Source: Phanerodontia chrysosporium
Taxonomy: Eukaryota > Basidiomycota > Agaricomycetes > Polyporales > Phanerochaetaceae
Direction of reading: 5' to 3'
NCBI GenBank assembly: GCA_001910725.1
Contig: MJGA01000015.1
Span: 248,001 to 312,000 of the forward strand
DNA: 64,000 bases
Below the pieces are notes generated by a model, which saw only the letters and a program-made list of their open reading frames with translations, made no database searches and was not told the origin of the DNA. Positions 1 through 18,324 of the stretch are shown here, piece after piece (position 1 is the stretch's first letter; each line of letters begins with the position of its first letter). The position numbers were made by a program, and so were the translations under genes.

Positions 1-1750
1 GCATGGGAAAGCTGAGCTCATGATTCCCGACCCACTCGACTAGGATGCCGTCTTCATCCCTCTATGTCAGATCTTTTTGTCTCTGCCCGCATTTTACTCG
101 ATGCTGACACGCCGCCCGTTACCCCCAGGGCATCGTGCTACGATCGCTTGAGCAGACGGGCCATAACAGGTCCGCCGTTGTCGCGTTCTCTCATGTATCC
201 ATATCCCCAGGTTTCGACTGGCTGAGTTTGGAGCTTCTGTATTCCCCTTTCCCTCGTCCTGAATCGTTATTGTCTTTAGCTGTTCTTCTCATTCTCGTCA
301 CTGCCCTCGGTATCGTCTGTATTCCCAGTGCTCTCCCGCTCTGCAGAATGTACTGTGCATCCGTATCGCGGCCTTAGGGTGTGCACACGGGCATTTCTTT
401 CATCCCCCTCACTTCCTCGTCAATTCGTCTCAGGGCTCGGAATACATGGTCTGTCGTCTGCGTCTCATGTACCGCCATCGCTTCGTATTTACTAGGCTCT
501 TGTCTGCAGGTGCTCACCATCGATCTCGAACTTGCGAACTGCCTGCCCAGTGGACGGCTGCCACGTCGCGCGGGCAGGTCCCTGGCACTCCGCCTTGCGA
601 GGTCGAGACCAGTACGAGCTGCTCGCGCCATTCGATCTTTTACCCCGCCCCTGATGTCGATCACCGCCTGATCCAGGCTCCTTGGGCCTCAAGCCTCAGG
701 CTTCAGCCTGAGCCAGCCGCGAGACCTCTCCTGACGCGGTGCGTTTTAAAGTCAGTCACTCATGTGCTTTGCCACCCAGACGCGTACGGCGCGCGCAAGC
801 GCGAATGGCATCCATCTCGAGGTGTCTCGGAGTGCGACGCCCGACCTGGCTCGTCGCCACGGTGCCCTTCGATCTCGAAAACGGCGTCCTCGACAACCGC
901 TCCAAAGCTAGCCCGCCTTGCACGCTGCGATTCGTCGACGGCGAGCCCCGCAGTGCTGCCTTGCTCCCCGGCGCGATGCTCGAAAATGCAGCCATCGGCC
1001 GCGGTGTGGATGTCGAAGATCCGGCGGGCCAGGCCAGGCCTGCCCGCGGGCTGTGCGACGCGTTTATCGATGCCTAATCCCCCGCCTGCCTCGATGCGCA
1101 CGTTTTTTCGTTCCCCGACTCATGTGCCTCGGCCGGTCCGCGTGCAGCCCTGGGAGCTTGCGCGTCCTCTCTCAATTGTCCACGACTCTATCACGTTGTG
1201 ACCCCTCCTGCGAACCGCTGAACCGCCTGGGCCTCGCTGAGCATGCGTGTCAGGACGGACAGAATCGGACAAAAATTCTTCTCTGAGCTGTTATCCGTGA
1301 GCACTTTGAGTATTTTTGCGGCGTTCCTATCGTTCCATCTGCAGATTCTTGCCCAGAAAACAACTTTCACGCGCGAAGGAGTCGTGATAACAAGCAGCCG
1401 TATATCGCCGTGCGCTGTCTTTCCCCGCTGGAGCTTCTCATCCGCTGCGACGTCTGACTCAGACGTGTATCCATACGGTTTATCATCTTCCCGCTCTCTA
1501 TGGCTGAAGAGTCGTCAATGCGTCAGCTGATCCATCGCCCATTGATTCCTAGAACAGCATTGTCCGCGCCGCACCCTTAACCTGTAACGGCGCAATCGAT
1601 AGCCACAGTCCAACCAAGCCTCATGACACCCGCAGAACGGGAAGCGCGTCTCTCTATATGTATATTTCATGCGATTAGCCCGGGTATTGCAAAGGAAAAG
1701 CACCATATCAAGTGCATCGCGAAGATACTGTAATCCAGAACGAGAACTGT
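1..1750. other. No recognisable gene
   Basis: Several short overlapping ORFs exist on both strands (the longest at 446-1201 +), but none shows a domain, a signal peptide or a consistent exon pattern that I recognise. One + strand frame at 739-1077 ends in a protein-like stretch and might be a gene relic; I cannot support a call. The last few hundred bases probably include the 3' UTR of the ABC transporter that ends at 1751. Confidence 0.5.
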
Positions 1751-7649
<5,899 letters not shown>

Positions 7650-8431
7650 TCGCTGGCTGCTCCGGTGGTGAAGCGAGCGCGCGCGAGAGCAAAGGACGTG
7701 GTGGTAGTGGAGACACCGAAAGCGCCACCGGGGTACTTGTATGCGCACGGCAGGTCGTCAGAGCGAAAGGCGTATCTGGGCGGCAGCGCAGCGGGTGCAC
7801 ATGGCTGCTAGGGCCGCGTTTGTCACTTCGCGATGGTAATCCCATCCGCCCCGTGACGATCTCGCCCGTGACAGGATCCTCAGTGGTCGTGACGCTACGT
7901 TTTAGGGCGTGTCACGCCCGTCGGGGGTATGCGCCACGCTAGGGGCGGCAACTGTACAAGAAGGGGGGCGCAGATGGTTTAGGAGAGCAGGAAAGCGGGC
8001 TGCTGGGGCTATCAGGCAAGGGCTGGGGCTCACCGGACGGTATACCGCACTAATCTCCGAGTCGAACCTAAAGGTATCGCGAAAGGCAACGAGACACTGC
8101 TCAAGCTGGAGGCACGCGCAGCATTTCGCGTCACTGTACGGTGAGTGAAGCAGAAAGCCTGCGCATACATGCAGCATAGAGACCGGGGGACGGGATGGTG
8201 GTCAGGAAGGAGAAGGACGGGAGCATGTGAGGGCGCACCGCGAGTCAATCTGATAAGATTATAGTCTTCCTTTGGGCGCCCATCTAATCTAGAGCAGCTT
8301 TGCGGGCGATCAGCCAATCGATGCCCTGGATGGTCCCGCCTCTTTACGGCCTGTCGCGCCTTGCCCCTCGCTCTCTCCTTCGTCCCCACCGCATCCCCCT
8401 AGCCCTCTCCAGGACACTTACCATCGCAGCC
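7650..8431. promoter_or_regulatory. Divergent promoter region, ABC transporter / TPI
   Basis: This 0.8 kb gap separates the start codons of the ABC transporter (-) and triosephosphate isomerase (+), so it should carry both promoters. The last 60 bases before the TPI start are pyrimidine-rich (CTCTCTCC, CCCTCTCC), common before highly expressed fungal genes. A GATA-type motif (CTGATAAG) lies near 8250. No further gene is seen. Confidence 0.55.
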
Positions 8432-9468
<1,037 letters not shown>

Positions 9469-11230
9469 TTCATCGTCGTGCCTGCTTTTCCGGAGTGGAA
9501 CCAAACAAAGATGTAGATGTATATCTGACGCAGTGCGTTGACTAGATAACTGTAGCAAATTGCGACCATACGCTGTGTCAAAGAGCGATGTCAATCTGTC
9601 TGTCTGGCGTGCGTGCCTGCGCGTTGTTGACACTCCTTAACGGTACGACACTCCTTGGCAGATAGAGGCGCCATGAGTCGTGCCCGGGCCCATTGCGACC
9701 GGGCCCGCAGAGTACATTTTCACGCAGCTTGCTCGAGCTCGGCCGTGACTCCGAGAAGAGCCTGGACTGCGGACCGCAACCGTCCTCCGCCGCGCCCGCG
9801 TTACCCGGTGATGTCCCTGCAGGTGCACTGGGTGCGCATTTGAGCTTGGTGTGCGTGCCGGGGGCGGGCGCCCTGGGTCGGAGATAGAGCCCGTTGTGAA
9901 CGCCCGCGCACGCTCCAGGGTGCTCATGCATGCATGCTGGATGTCTCTGCGACGACGTGCGCTGCGATGCATTGGGAGAGTAGTACCCAGTGCTGGGGGT
10001 TGGCAGGTGACCCTGTGTGTTTCTGTAGCGGGGTGCATGCTTGGCGACGCTATCGAGGCGAGGTAGCTGGCGGGGAGGCTGGGCACCTCTTTCAGAGCTC
10101 TCCGACGCCCAACGTTCGATATTTCGCCGCATACATACATCTTCGAACTTAGTACTTGAGTCTGGGCCTGAGATTTCAAAATGTAAGCTTGCTCATAGTA
10201 TACTCTACGTAGACTTCCGTTCCCTAGACACTCTTACGACACGGTCACGTGATGCGAAAGCTGACGCTCCCTTCACCCGCTTATGCCCGCGCCGCGCTCT
10301 GTTGCGCACTCACCCTACCAACCAGACAACGATGTCTTCCTGGCTGACCTCGTGGAACGGCGAGCGGATCGTCTCGCTCTCGCGGCACATGCTGGGCCGT
10401 GTAGCTATCCGAGACATCGGCGCTGGCTAGTTCTCTTTGCTGCCGGTGCGAAAGAGGGCAATGATAGCATCGATACCGCCGAGTATTGTCGTATGGCGTT
10501 TGTTGTGACCGCACGGAACGCTGTAATCTCCAATCGCTGGCTTCTGCTCTCGGTGAGAAGGCAGGAAGCGCAAGGCGTGCCTTGAGGCTGTCAGAACCCG
10601 ACCCTGAATCTTCGCAGTGAGTAGCACTTCTAATATGCACGACACCTGGCGAACTAACGAAATGGGCATCCCCAGCAGTCTTACTTGTCACCGCAACCTA
10701 GACTCTCCGGGAGTTTGCACAAATTTGGGGTGCACCATGATGGGGAGTCGCTGCGAAGTCTCACTCGACATGTGCTCGCCTTGTCACATTTTGCGATTGC
10801 GACTGGCGGGCTCGCTCGCTGCGGTCACCGCTGTGCTCGGACAGCCGTACCCACGGGCAGCCCTGAATTTGCAGCGACCTTGGCAATCTCGAGTTCACAC
10901 TTTGGCCTGTCTCGCTGATCCGCACGGGAAAGGCGCCGGAGGGTCTCGGGTGGCGTTGCTGCTTGCGGGCATCGACGAGGACGGCGCACCCGATCTGTCG
11001 CAGGCTGTCCGAAGTATCTGCCGGCGCGTGGCGGCCAGCCCCTGACTCCGAGGCAGCACCCTCGCTTGCCCCCAAATCCGGCCGCCATCCTGCCGCTTTT
11101 GGCAGAGATTGACGTCCCCTGCACGCTCTCGCTCGTCCTCTGTCATGCGTGTCCCTCGGACGCTCGCCGCACGGCTTGCCCACCACCGTCGTGCGCCGAC
11201 GCGTCACCGGCATCTCCCCGCCACACCTGC
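9469..11230. other. Intergenic, no gene recognised
   Basis: Overlapping ORFs on both strands lack recognisable motifs or paired splice sites. A minus-strand frame ending near 9637 closes in a protein-like stretch and could be the last exon of a small secreted protein, but no upstream exon with a start or signal peptide could be joined to it. Confidence 0.4.
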
Positions 11231-11237
11231 TATAAAT
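11231..11237 (+). promoter_or_regulatory. TATA box of the PriA/CPL1-like gene
   Basis: TATAAAT lies 92 bases before the start codon at 11329 and is followed by a pyrimidine-rich leader, a normal fungal core-promoter layout. Confidence 0.55.
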
Positions 11238-11328
11238 CCCCGTCTGTCTCCGATTTTTCGCTGTCCTCATCCCCCTTCCGCCTCCCTCAAGTCTCACGTT
11301 CTCCTTCGCCCGTCGGGTTCGGTCCGCC

Positions 11329-12567
11329 ATGCGCACTTTCACGCTCATTCTTGCCCTCGCTCTCTCGCACGTCCTTCCTTTTGTCCCTGTTCCTGCCGTC
11401 TCGGCCAAGCTCGCTCGGCGTTATCCCACCCCGACCACCAAAAGCCCAGTCGTCCCGGACGCGCTCGCCCTTCGCCAGCACCACGAGCGCCGCGCTCTCC
11501 TCGATGTCTGCGCATACATTGACCTCGACCTCGGCCTCGGCGGCGACCTCCTCGGTCTTCCCACCAGCGAGCTCGCCGGCCTCAAGCTCTGCCTCTGCCT
11601 CTCCGCCCTGCCCCTCGTTCTTGACACGAACGTCCAGCTCAAGGCCCTCGGTGACAAGTACGGCAACGATCTTGTAAACGCCGTCCTCAAGCTGTTGGTA
11701 TGTCATCCAGACGCTCGCTTTGGACGGGCAATTTACTCTTTCCGTAGCTGAATACCAGCCCCAACTCGAGGCACTGCACCTATCCCGACCATAGTGACCC
11801 CGTCTGCTCGTCGAGCGAGCCTTGTGGGTTCCATTGCCACGAGCCCTATGTCAGGGAGGGCAACCAGTGTGTCTGTGCGCCACCCTACATTAGCTGCAAT
11901 GGCAATTGCATTCCTGCGTCCCAGGTTTGTTAGCATCGTCACCTTGACCTGTGCATCTCACTTACGGCTCATCTCCAGGGATGCGGCTCGGCTGTTCCTC
12001 GCTCTCTCAACGCCCGGTCCGACTCGCTCCTCTCGCGAGCGCAGGCTTCGTGCAAGGCATATGAGACCGTGCGTCTGACACTTTCCTGACTTCTGACAAC
12101 GCCCTCAATTTTTATCAGGTCTGCGGCGTCTATGGCAGTAACGATAAAAACGCATTCGATTGCGTCGACACGCAGAGGGATCTTGAGAGCTGTATGTGTT
12201 CCTTTCTGTGTGCACTAGGATATAATGTTGACTCTAAGTGCTCTCAGGTGGCGGCTGCATGGCCCAAAATCCCTTCGTGCCGTACAATGCCTCTGCGACC
12301 GTTGGCCGTGACTGCACATCCATTCCGGGAGTTGAGACCGTCTCTTGCCTTCGCGGCGGCTGCCACGTCCAGAGCTGCTCGACCGGCTGGACTGTCAATG
12401 GTGCCAAGGACGGATGTCTTCCTGTGCACGGCTCCGGCGGACATCGCGACGCGCTCAAGTTGCAACCTGTGAAGAGGAAGACCCTCTCTTCGAGGCTCTT
12501 CGTTGATCGCGCAGAGCCCGAGGAGGAGTCGCACGGAAGCATCTACCCAAGCGCTTTCTATGACTGA
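11329..12567 (+). CDS. Secreted Cys-rich protein, PriA/CPL1-like
   Basis: The protein is about 350 aa from five exons (exon 1 11329-11697, exon 2 from 11748, last exon from about 12248). It starts with a clear signal peptide (MRTFTLILALALSHV...VSA), followed by dibasic sites (ARR, ERR) that could be Kex2-cleaved. The middle exon is Cys-rich with an EGF-like spacing (CVCAPPYISCNGNC). The C-terminal part (CGGC, then CTSIPGVETVSC and CSTGW) matches the domain shared by Lentinula PriA and Cryptococcus CPL1. The role is unknown: PriA is tied to fruiting-body development and CPL1 to capsule and host interaction. The tail after the last Cys is basic and Ser-rich. Family assignment is from motif memory, not a search. 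Confidence 0.75.
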
Positions 12568-12872
12568 GCACCGGAATGAGACCCTGGACTGTGACTGTAT
12601 CGTATACCATCTCCCTCGTTCGAGTCTACTAGCTGTCACGTTCGCTGTCGCGTCTGTCTGTACGTACTCTTAGCTTTCATTTCGCAGTAGATTCGCACTT
12701 AGCTGGCCCTGTTTGTTGTAGAGGTTGATATTCCTATTGTAATCCATTGGTCTCTCTTTAGGCCCGTGTGTTCGTTTGACAGGTACGGAATAGGTGTGGT
12801 TGGATATGGGTTCGATCTTCGATCTATGATGAGCGAGACAGGCTATATATTCTGTGGGTAAACCTCTCTTCA
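12568..12872. other. 3' flank of the PriA-like gene
   Basis: About 300 bases, AT-richer than the surroundings, with no ORF of interest. It should hold the 3' UTR of the upstream gene and the 5' flank of the tRNA. Confidence 0.5.
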
Positions 12873-12958
12873 TCCCTGGTAGTATATCGGTTAGTACACG
12901 CGCCTGTCATCTGTTGTAGGGTGCGCGCGAAAGCGGGGTTCGACTCCCCGCCAGGGAG
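12873..12958 (+). tRNA. tRNA-Asp (GTC) with a 12-nt intron
   Basis: The acceptor arms TCCCTGG and CCAGGGA pair fully. The D-arm (GTAT/GTAC), anticodon stem (CGCGC/GCGCG) and T-arm (CGGGG TTCGACT CCCCG) fold normally. The loop CTGTCA carries anticodon GTC after T33, and discriminator G73 is the Asp identity base. An intron of about 12 nt (12910-12921) sits after position 37. A T5 run at 12961-12965 is a Pol III terminator. The mature sequence equals that of the second tRNA-Asp at 46283-46366. Confidence 0.95.
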
Positions 12959-13386
12959 TATTTTTGTCTTTCTTCCCTCCGTAACACTTTGCAGAGTCTC
13001 GAAAGCTCAAGAGTTGCTGCGTTGTTTGACTTGTGGGTGCCCCATTCCACGCGCCAAAACACTCCTTGTTACCGCTGCATTGTGCTGAAGCAAAGACAAC
13101 ACACATGGCTTTCGTGGGCTCGTGGCATGCAATCAGGAGTAATGGGTATTATATGACGAGGATTTGCGTTCTCCAGATGATGCATACTGTACAAGACGAT
13201 ATTTGGTATGAAAGCGAAGCAGTCCAGTCCATTGCGCGGGGCCCAAGAAAGATGACACATGAACGTGGATGGAAGTGGGGGAATCCATGGTACAAAAGCG
13301 AAGAAATCTAGACAGACAGTAGCGAGGAAGACCGTGACGAGACAGGAGAGACGGAAGGGTATCGGCGGCGGCCCCTCACACCGCGC
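12959..13386. other. Gap between the tRNA and the F-box gene
   Basis: AT-richer sequence with no recognisable gene. It holds the 3' flank of the tRNA and probably the 3' UTR of the F-box gene, whose end is uncertain between 13308 and 13387. Confidence 0.4.
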
Positions 13387-14647
13387 TCATGCGCCGGCTC
13401 GCCTTCGACTGGCGGCGCCCGGTGCGGCGCTGTGCGGGCCGCTGGCCGGGGCCGGTCGACGTGCCTGCAGGTGCAGGGACGGGCGTCGCAGGCGGCGGCG
13501 CACTGGGGAACGCGACGCTCGAGCGCGTGCTCGGCGCGGGGCCCGGCGTCGGGCACGCGCCTGCAGTGGTATTCGCGCGGACACGTCCATGCGGGTGCAG
13601 CACCGCACCACACGCGACAGGCGCGGGGCGCACACGGGGGTGCCGCGCTCGATGAGCGCCGCGAGACGCGCGTGGCGGCGTGCGTGCGCGAGGAAGACGT
13701 GCGCGCCGCGAGCGGCGGCGCGGGGCGCAGGCAGATGGCGTGCAGCGCGGGGTTCGCGGCGATCGCGAGCAGCGCGGGGTTCCACACCGCGGGGAGCTCC
13801 GCATGCAGCACGCGCAGTGCCGGTGCGCGCGCGAGCGCGGCGACGAGGGCCTGTGCGCCCGAGGTGTCGCTGCCGGCGGGCGTGCCCGTGCGCGGGCTGG
13901 ACGGCAGGCGGAAGAGGACGTGGACGGTGTCCTGCGGGGGGTGCGGTCAGGTGTGGCGTGCAGGGCAGAGGAGAAGGTGCGGACGTACCAGCGTGTGCCA
14001 CTCGGGGATGACGGCGCCCAAGCACGCGAGCACTGCGTTCGGCGCGGGCAGCGTGAGGTAGGCGTCGGCGGCCTTGCGGAGCGTGAGGCGCCGGACGGTG
14101 CCGAGCTGGGGCAACAGGCGCAGCGCGCCGCACGCCTGGGCGAGCGCGGGTGTGCTCGCGCTCGAGCCGTCACGCTCGTCGGCGATGCAAAAGTCGAACT
14201 GCTCGAGGCGGCCGCCAGGGACGTGCAGCGCGCGCAGGAGCGCCTCACACTCGCCCCAGAGGGCGTCGGCGCGGAGCGCGCGCACGCAGCGGGCGAGCGC
14301 CGGCCGTGCACGGAGCGTGCATGCGAGCTGTGTGCACCGCGCGCGCGACTTGAGGTGCACGAAGGAGTACAGAAGAGGTGTTCCGATGCGGGCGAAAAGG
14401 GTGCAGGACAGCAGCGGTGTATAGCGGTACACAGGTGGGCGGGAGAACGACCTGAAGTCCGCCGGTCGGCTATTGGTACTTGGCGCACCGCGGGCAGCGC
14501 TGGCGGGAAACGGAGTCGACTGAGAGCGGGTAAAGCCCGTCTTGAGAGTGGCGGGTGGAACGTCTGAAGGAGGTGTGCTGGGCTCCAGGCGAACGCGAGG
14601 ATTCGCTCGAGGATTTCCTCAGGCAGGGAGGTCAGTGTGAGCGACAT
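13387..14647 (-). CDS. F-box-like protein, very GC-rich
   Basis: The start at 14647 opens MSLTLTSLPEEILERILAFA, a typical N-terminal F-box, which would link the protein to Skp1 in an SCF ubiquitin ligase. The second exon (about 13990-14450) has the basidiomycete F-box pattern of a short helix (IGTPLLYSFVHLKS) followed by repeated Leu-rich stretches (TLRARPALARCVRALR). A third exon (to about 13930) continues with DTVHVLFRLPSS. The intron after exon 1 is not clear from the sequence. Near 13690 the reading frame that continues the protein-like pattern (HARLAALIERGTPV) is one base off the previous frame, so one base may be missing. GC content is extreme, producing long false ORFs on the other strand. 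Target unknown. Confidence 0.6.
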
Positions 14648-16044
14648 CTAAAGGTCGGGTATTCTGTCTTGGGAGACGAACTGTCAGACTAATCCGAGAG
14701 GGCTGCGAGAGGCTGACTTACTAGTCCGTGGGGTATCTAGTCAACGAAGGAAGAGCGGCGATTGTGGGTCACTGCAGAGTGGTGCACGACGGTCCTGACT
14801 TTGGGTAATAAGAGAGCGGGCTGAGAGGACGGAGGGCCTGCGCGGAATATATACAGGATATTCGCAAGCGGTTGCGACGGTACGAGGCCGGCTGGAGGAG
14901 TTCTGATGGAGGACGAGAGCAAACCGTGGCGGGCAGTCCGCTTTGACTTCTTGCCATTCCTGGCCTCGGGGTCTCGCCTGCCGCCGGCATTCGCCACGCG
15001 GCGTCACCCGGGCTTCTGCGCGGGGTCGCACAGCGGTCCATATGTGGCAACCGTCGTCGTTAGCCGTCTCTTGCTCGGGTGCCTGCACCAGCAAGCCCTG
15101 CTTTGTGTGTTCGCCCAGCCGACGTCTGGCGTACGACTTTCTGATGGTGCCCCCGCCATGGCTGGCGATGCCTCGCACATTTCCAAGGCTGCAACGGCTA
15201 CCTGGCATCGTCTTCGCGATCGCGTTCATTTCCGCCTCGGGGTCAGCCCCGGGGGTCCGCCGGACAGACTTTGCCACCGGGAGCTCGCTCGTCGGTTCGG
15301 TGTTGACTCGGGCTCGTCTTCTTTGCAGCATTTAGGGTGTAGCGTGCGTGGGCCATGGCCGAATCATACGACCGTGGCAGCATTCTGCGCCACCCTGGCG
15401 ATAACGGAGCAGGACATGGTACGTGTAGGCTTCCAACAGCATCGCAAAGCACTGAAAAGGGCCTCCGGTGGTTGTTTGTCCTGTTCCTCGACTTGTCTTT
15501 CTGCATCCTCGATGACTGCCTTGTATCTCTGTCCCGTCCTTGTCTGCTGTGCTGTTGGACAAGAGCTGCCCTCCCAGACGTGCTCGCAGATGTTCAAACA
15601 TGCATGGTCCGCTTTGTATCACGCTGTATCCACCCGTGTCTGACGTAGCTCCTGCCGAGTCAACGATTTTACCAAGCAGTGTTCCTGGCAGAGTGTGCTT
15701 TGAGTGGCCGACAGCCGATCAAAACATACCATAAAAGGCATGCAGCGCGGCACCCTGAGCTTGCGTCCTGGGCCATCTGCCGCTCAATCGTTCGCTGCAC
15801 TCCTTCTCCTCCAACAGCATCCTGCCCTCCGGAGGCCTCCTCCGGACCCTGATTCGTCTCTGCACGGTCTCCTGCACGATCATCACGAAAAAAGTCGAGT
15901 CTGCACATCGCTTGTAACGACCAGATCGCCTCAGACAGCCGCTCTTGGTTACCGTGCTTCCTCTGCCAGCCTCGTCGTGCAATCCCACGAGCTCTTGCCT
16001 TCGACCCCTAGTCCTCCAAGCGCGTCGGACCTCTCGAGTGCGAC
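14648..16044. other. Intergenic, no gene recognised
   Basis: Open frames occur on both strands (for example 14906-15643 +), but their translations lack known motifs and keep pace with GC-rich shadow frames opposite. The right end should hold the promoter and 5' UTR of HYM1. Confidence 0.45.
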
Positions 16045-17626
16045 ATGAATTTCTTCAAGACCAAGCCCCGTACACCACCGGATCTGGTCCGCGGTCTCAG
16101 AGATGCCCTCCCGAGACTTGAGTCGACCGCCCCGGGGAGCGAGCAGCGCCGGAAAGTACGTGCCCGCTTCGTGGCCCCGTCGCACACCAGCTCACAGCTC
16201 CATGCCTGCTCGCGCACAGGCCAACGACGAGGTCGCCAAGAGTCTTCAGCAGATGAAGAGCATGCTCAATGGCGATGGCGGTGAGTCCTCGCGTCGCATA
16301 CACCCGTGTCAACTAGCCTATGCGCCCGTGCCCATGGGTTTGGTGGCCCCTGCTTTGCTGTTCGCCGCTCTGTGCGCGACTTCGCTCCAGAGGCACAGCT
16401 TATCGCCACGCACACTGAAGCTCTAGGTTCGATGCTCTGCGCTGTGACGGAAGCTGACTGCGATTACCCCCTTAGAACCGACGCCTGAGCTCATCGCACA
16501 GCTTTCGCAGGAGGCATATGCAACGGATCTCATGCACCACCTGCTGCTGAACATCCAACGACTAGACTTTGAGTCACGGAAAGACGTCGTCCAGATCTTC
16601 AACAGCCTGCTACGAAGACAGATCGGCGCGCGGTTTCCCACTGTCGAATACCTCAATGGCAAGCCCGAGATTCTGTTCACAGCCTTCAAGGGTTACGAGA
16701 ACGAAGACATTGCCCTCAATACCGGTATGATCCTCAAGGAGATGCTTCGGCATGAGTCGCTGGCGAAGATGCTGCTGCATTCGGAACAGTGAGTCATCCA
16801 CAGTGAGTCTGTGCGTTTCCCGGCGCGTGCTGACACACTCGCCAGGTTCTACATGTTCCCGCACTACATTGAGACGACCACCTTTGGCATTTCGTGTGAT
16901 GCATACAACAATCTGAAGGAGACGCTGACGCGCCACAAGCCGATGGTGGCGGACTATTTGGACAAGAACTACGACCGAGTACGCCTTATTTGCTCCTCGC
17001 GTAGAACGGTGCACTGACGTAACGCGCAGTTCTTTGCGTCCTATACTCAGCTCATCATGTCCTCGAACTACGTCACGAAGCGGCAGTCGCTCAAGCTGCT
17101 CGGCGAGATACTGCTCGACCGCGCCAACTTCAACGTCATGACGCGATACATTGCGAACGAGGCCAACCTGAAGATGATGATGAATCTCTTGCGGGACAAG
17201 AGCAAGAATATCCAGTTCGAGGCGTTTCACGTATTCAAGGTCGGTCCGGTCCTCCTGCAGTCCGGCGGCAGGGCTGACAAAACCCTGTATGACCTGTCAG
17301 GTGTTCGTGGCGAACCCAAAGAAGCCGCCACAGATTGAGAGTATCCTGCGGCGGAACAAGGACAAGCTGCTGACGTTCCTGAAGAACTTCCACAACGACA
17401 AGGAGGGTAAGTAATGACTTCATGCCGCTCGTGCACGTACCCGTCCGCTGACGTTTCTGCGCTCCGCGCGTGCGCGCACTCCACATCGTGCAGACGAGCA
17501 ATTCACGGTACGTGCCGGCAGGACCTTGCACAGCCTGCGTCGTTTATCTGTCTCTAATCGCACCCCATCTGCGCCGCACAGGACGAGAAGCAGTTCCTTA
17601 TCGCGCAAATCCAGATGCTGCAATGA
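16045..17626 (+). CDS. Hym1/MO25-like scaffold protein
   Basis: This is the fungal orthologue of MO25/CAB39 (yeast Hym1), an armadillo-like scaffold that activates GCK-type kinases and acts in the RAM/MOR network for polarity and cell separation. Eight exons (16045-16155, 16220-16280, 16476-16788, 16846-16978, 17030-17239, 17301-17406, 17494-17507, 17582-17626) join in frame to 330 aa, the usual length. Seen motifs are [11 protein letters not shown] at the start, [54 protein letters not shown], and the end [14 protein letters not shown]. Exon 7 is only 14 nt and would be missed by many gene finders. Every splice site is GT..AG. Confidence 0.96.
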
Positions 17627-18324
17627 TCCTCCTCGGCCCTCTCATTCGCCCGCTCCCGTCACCGACCTCACCGCCGCACTACTCACTTGCCTCACGCCCC
17701 CGCAGCCACGCACGCACTGCTGGTGGCCCCACTTGTACTACTACCGCCCGCAGCCATCGCATACCCGCCCTAGTACCCGCTCACATCCATCGCGCCACAG
17801 ATCGATTGCCTGCCTTGGCCGTGCCTGAGGCTGTCCACCCGCGTCGCCTACACGGATCTCACGGACGCACCAAGCTGAGACCTTTTGCGGGGCGTCCATC
17901 GCGTCCCAGTCTCAAGTACGTCAGCAACTTTGCGCATGCACGCGCCAACGCGTCGCGCCTGCAGATAGGCCGTGCGCCTGTTACTCTACTCTTTTCTCTT
18001 GCTTCTCGTATATTCTTTCATGTCCTTCCTCGCGCATCGGACCTCACCCTCTCCGATCTCGCTGTCGCTGTGTCGCTCTGGCATGTCGTGCATCTCTTTC
18101 ATCCTTTCTTTCTTTCCTAGGCCGCATATCTGTCTCCATATGATGTCGCATCGTAGCAGGTTGTACTACCATACCCCATTCCAAGCTTGCACATCCACTA
18201 CCTTGCTCTGACGCTGGTCGAATGGTCGTCTCGGGACTTTTTCGGGAATGCGATGTGCAAGTGCGAATAGATAGACTTTGTCAAGGTGCATATACAGCGT
18301 GAGCGGCGTACATATGCACGCCGC
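17627..18324. other. Converging 3' ends
   Basis: Pyrimidine-rich stretches (17640-18110) without a supported gene. It lies between two converging genes, HYM1 (+) and the lactonase-like gene (-), and should hold their 3' UTRs. Confidence 0.5.

Noticed and set aside
446..1201. 251-codon ORF near the window start
   Set aside because: Pro/Arg/Ser-rich translation without features; neighbouring frames are equally open.
13680..14567. 295-codon plus-strand ORF
   Set aside because: Shadow of the GC-rich F-box gene: Arg/Ala/Gly-rich composition and no domain.
14906..15643. 246-codon plus-strand ORF between the F-box gene and HYM1
   Set aside because: No motif, an equally open opposite strand and no splice pattern.
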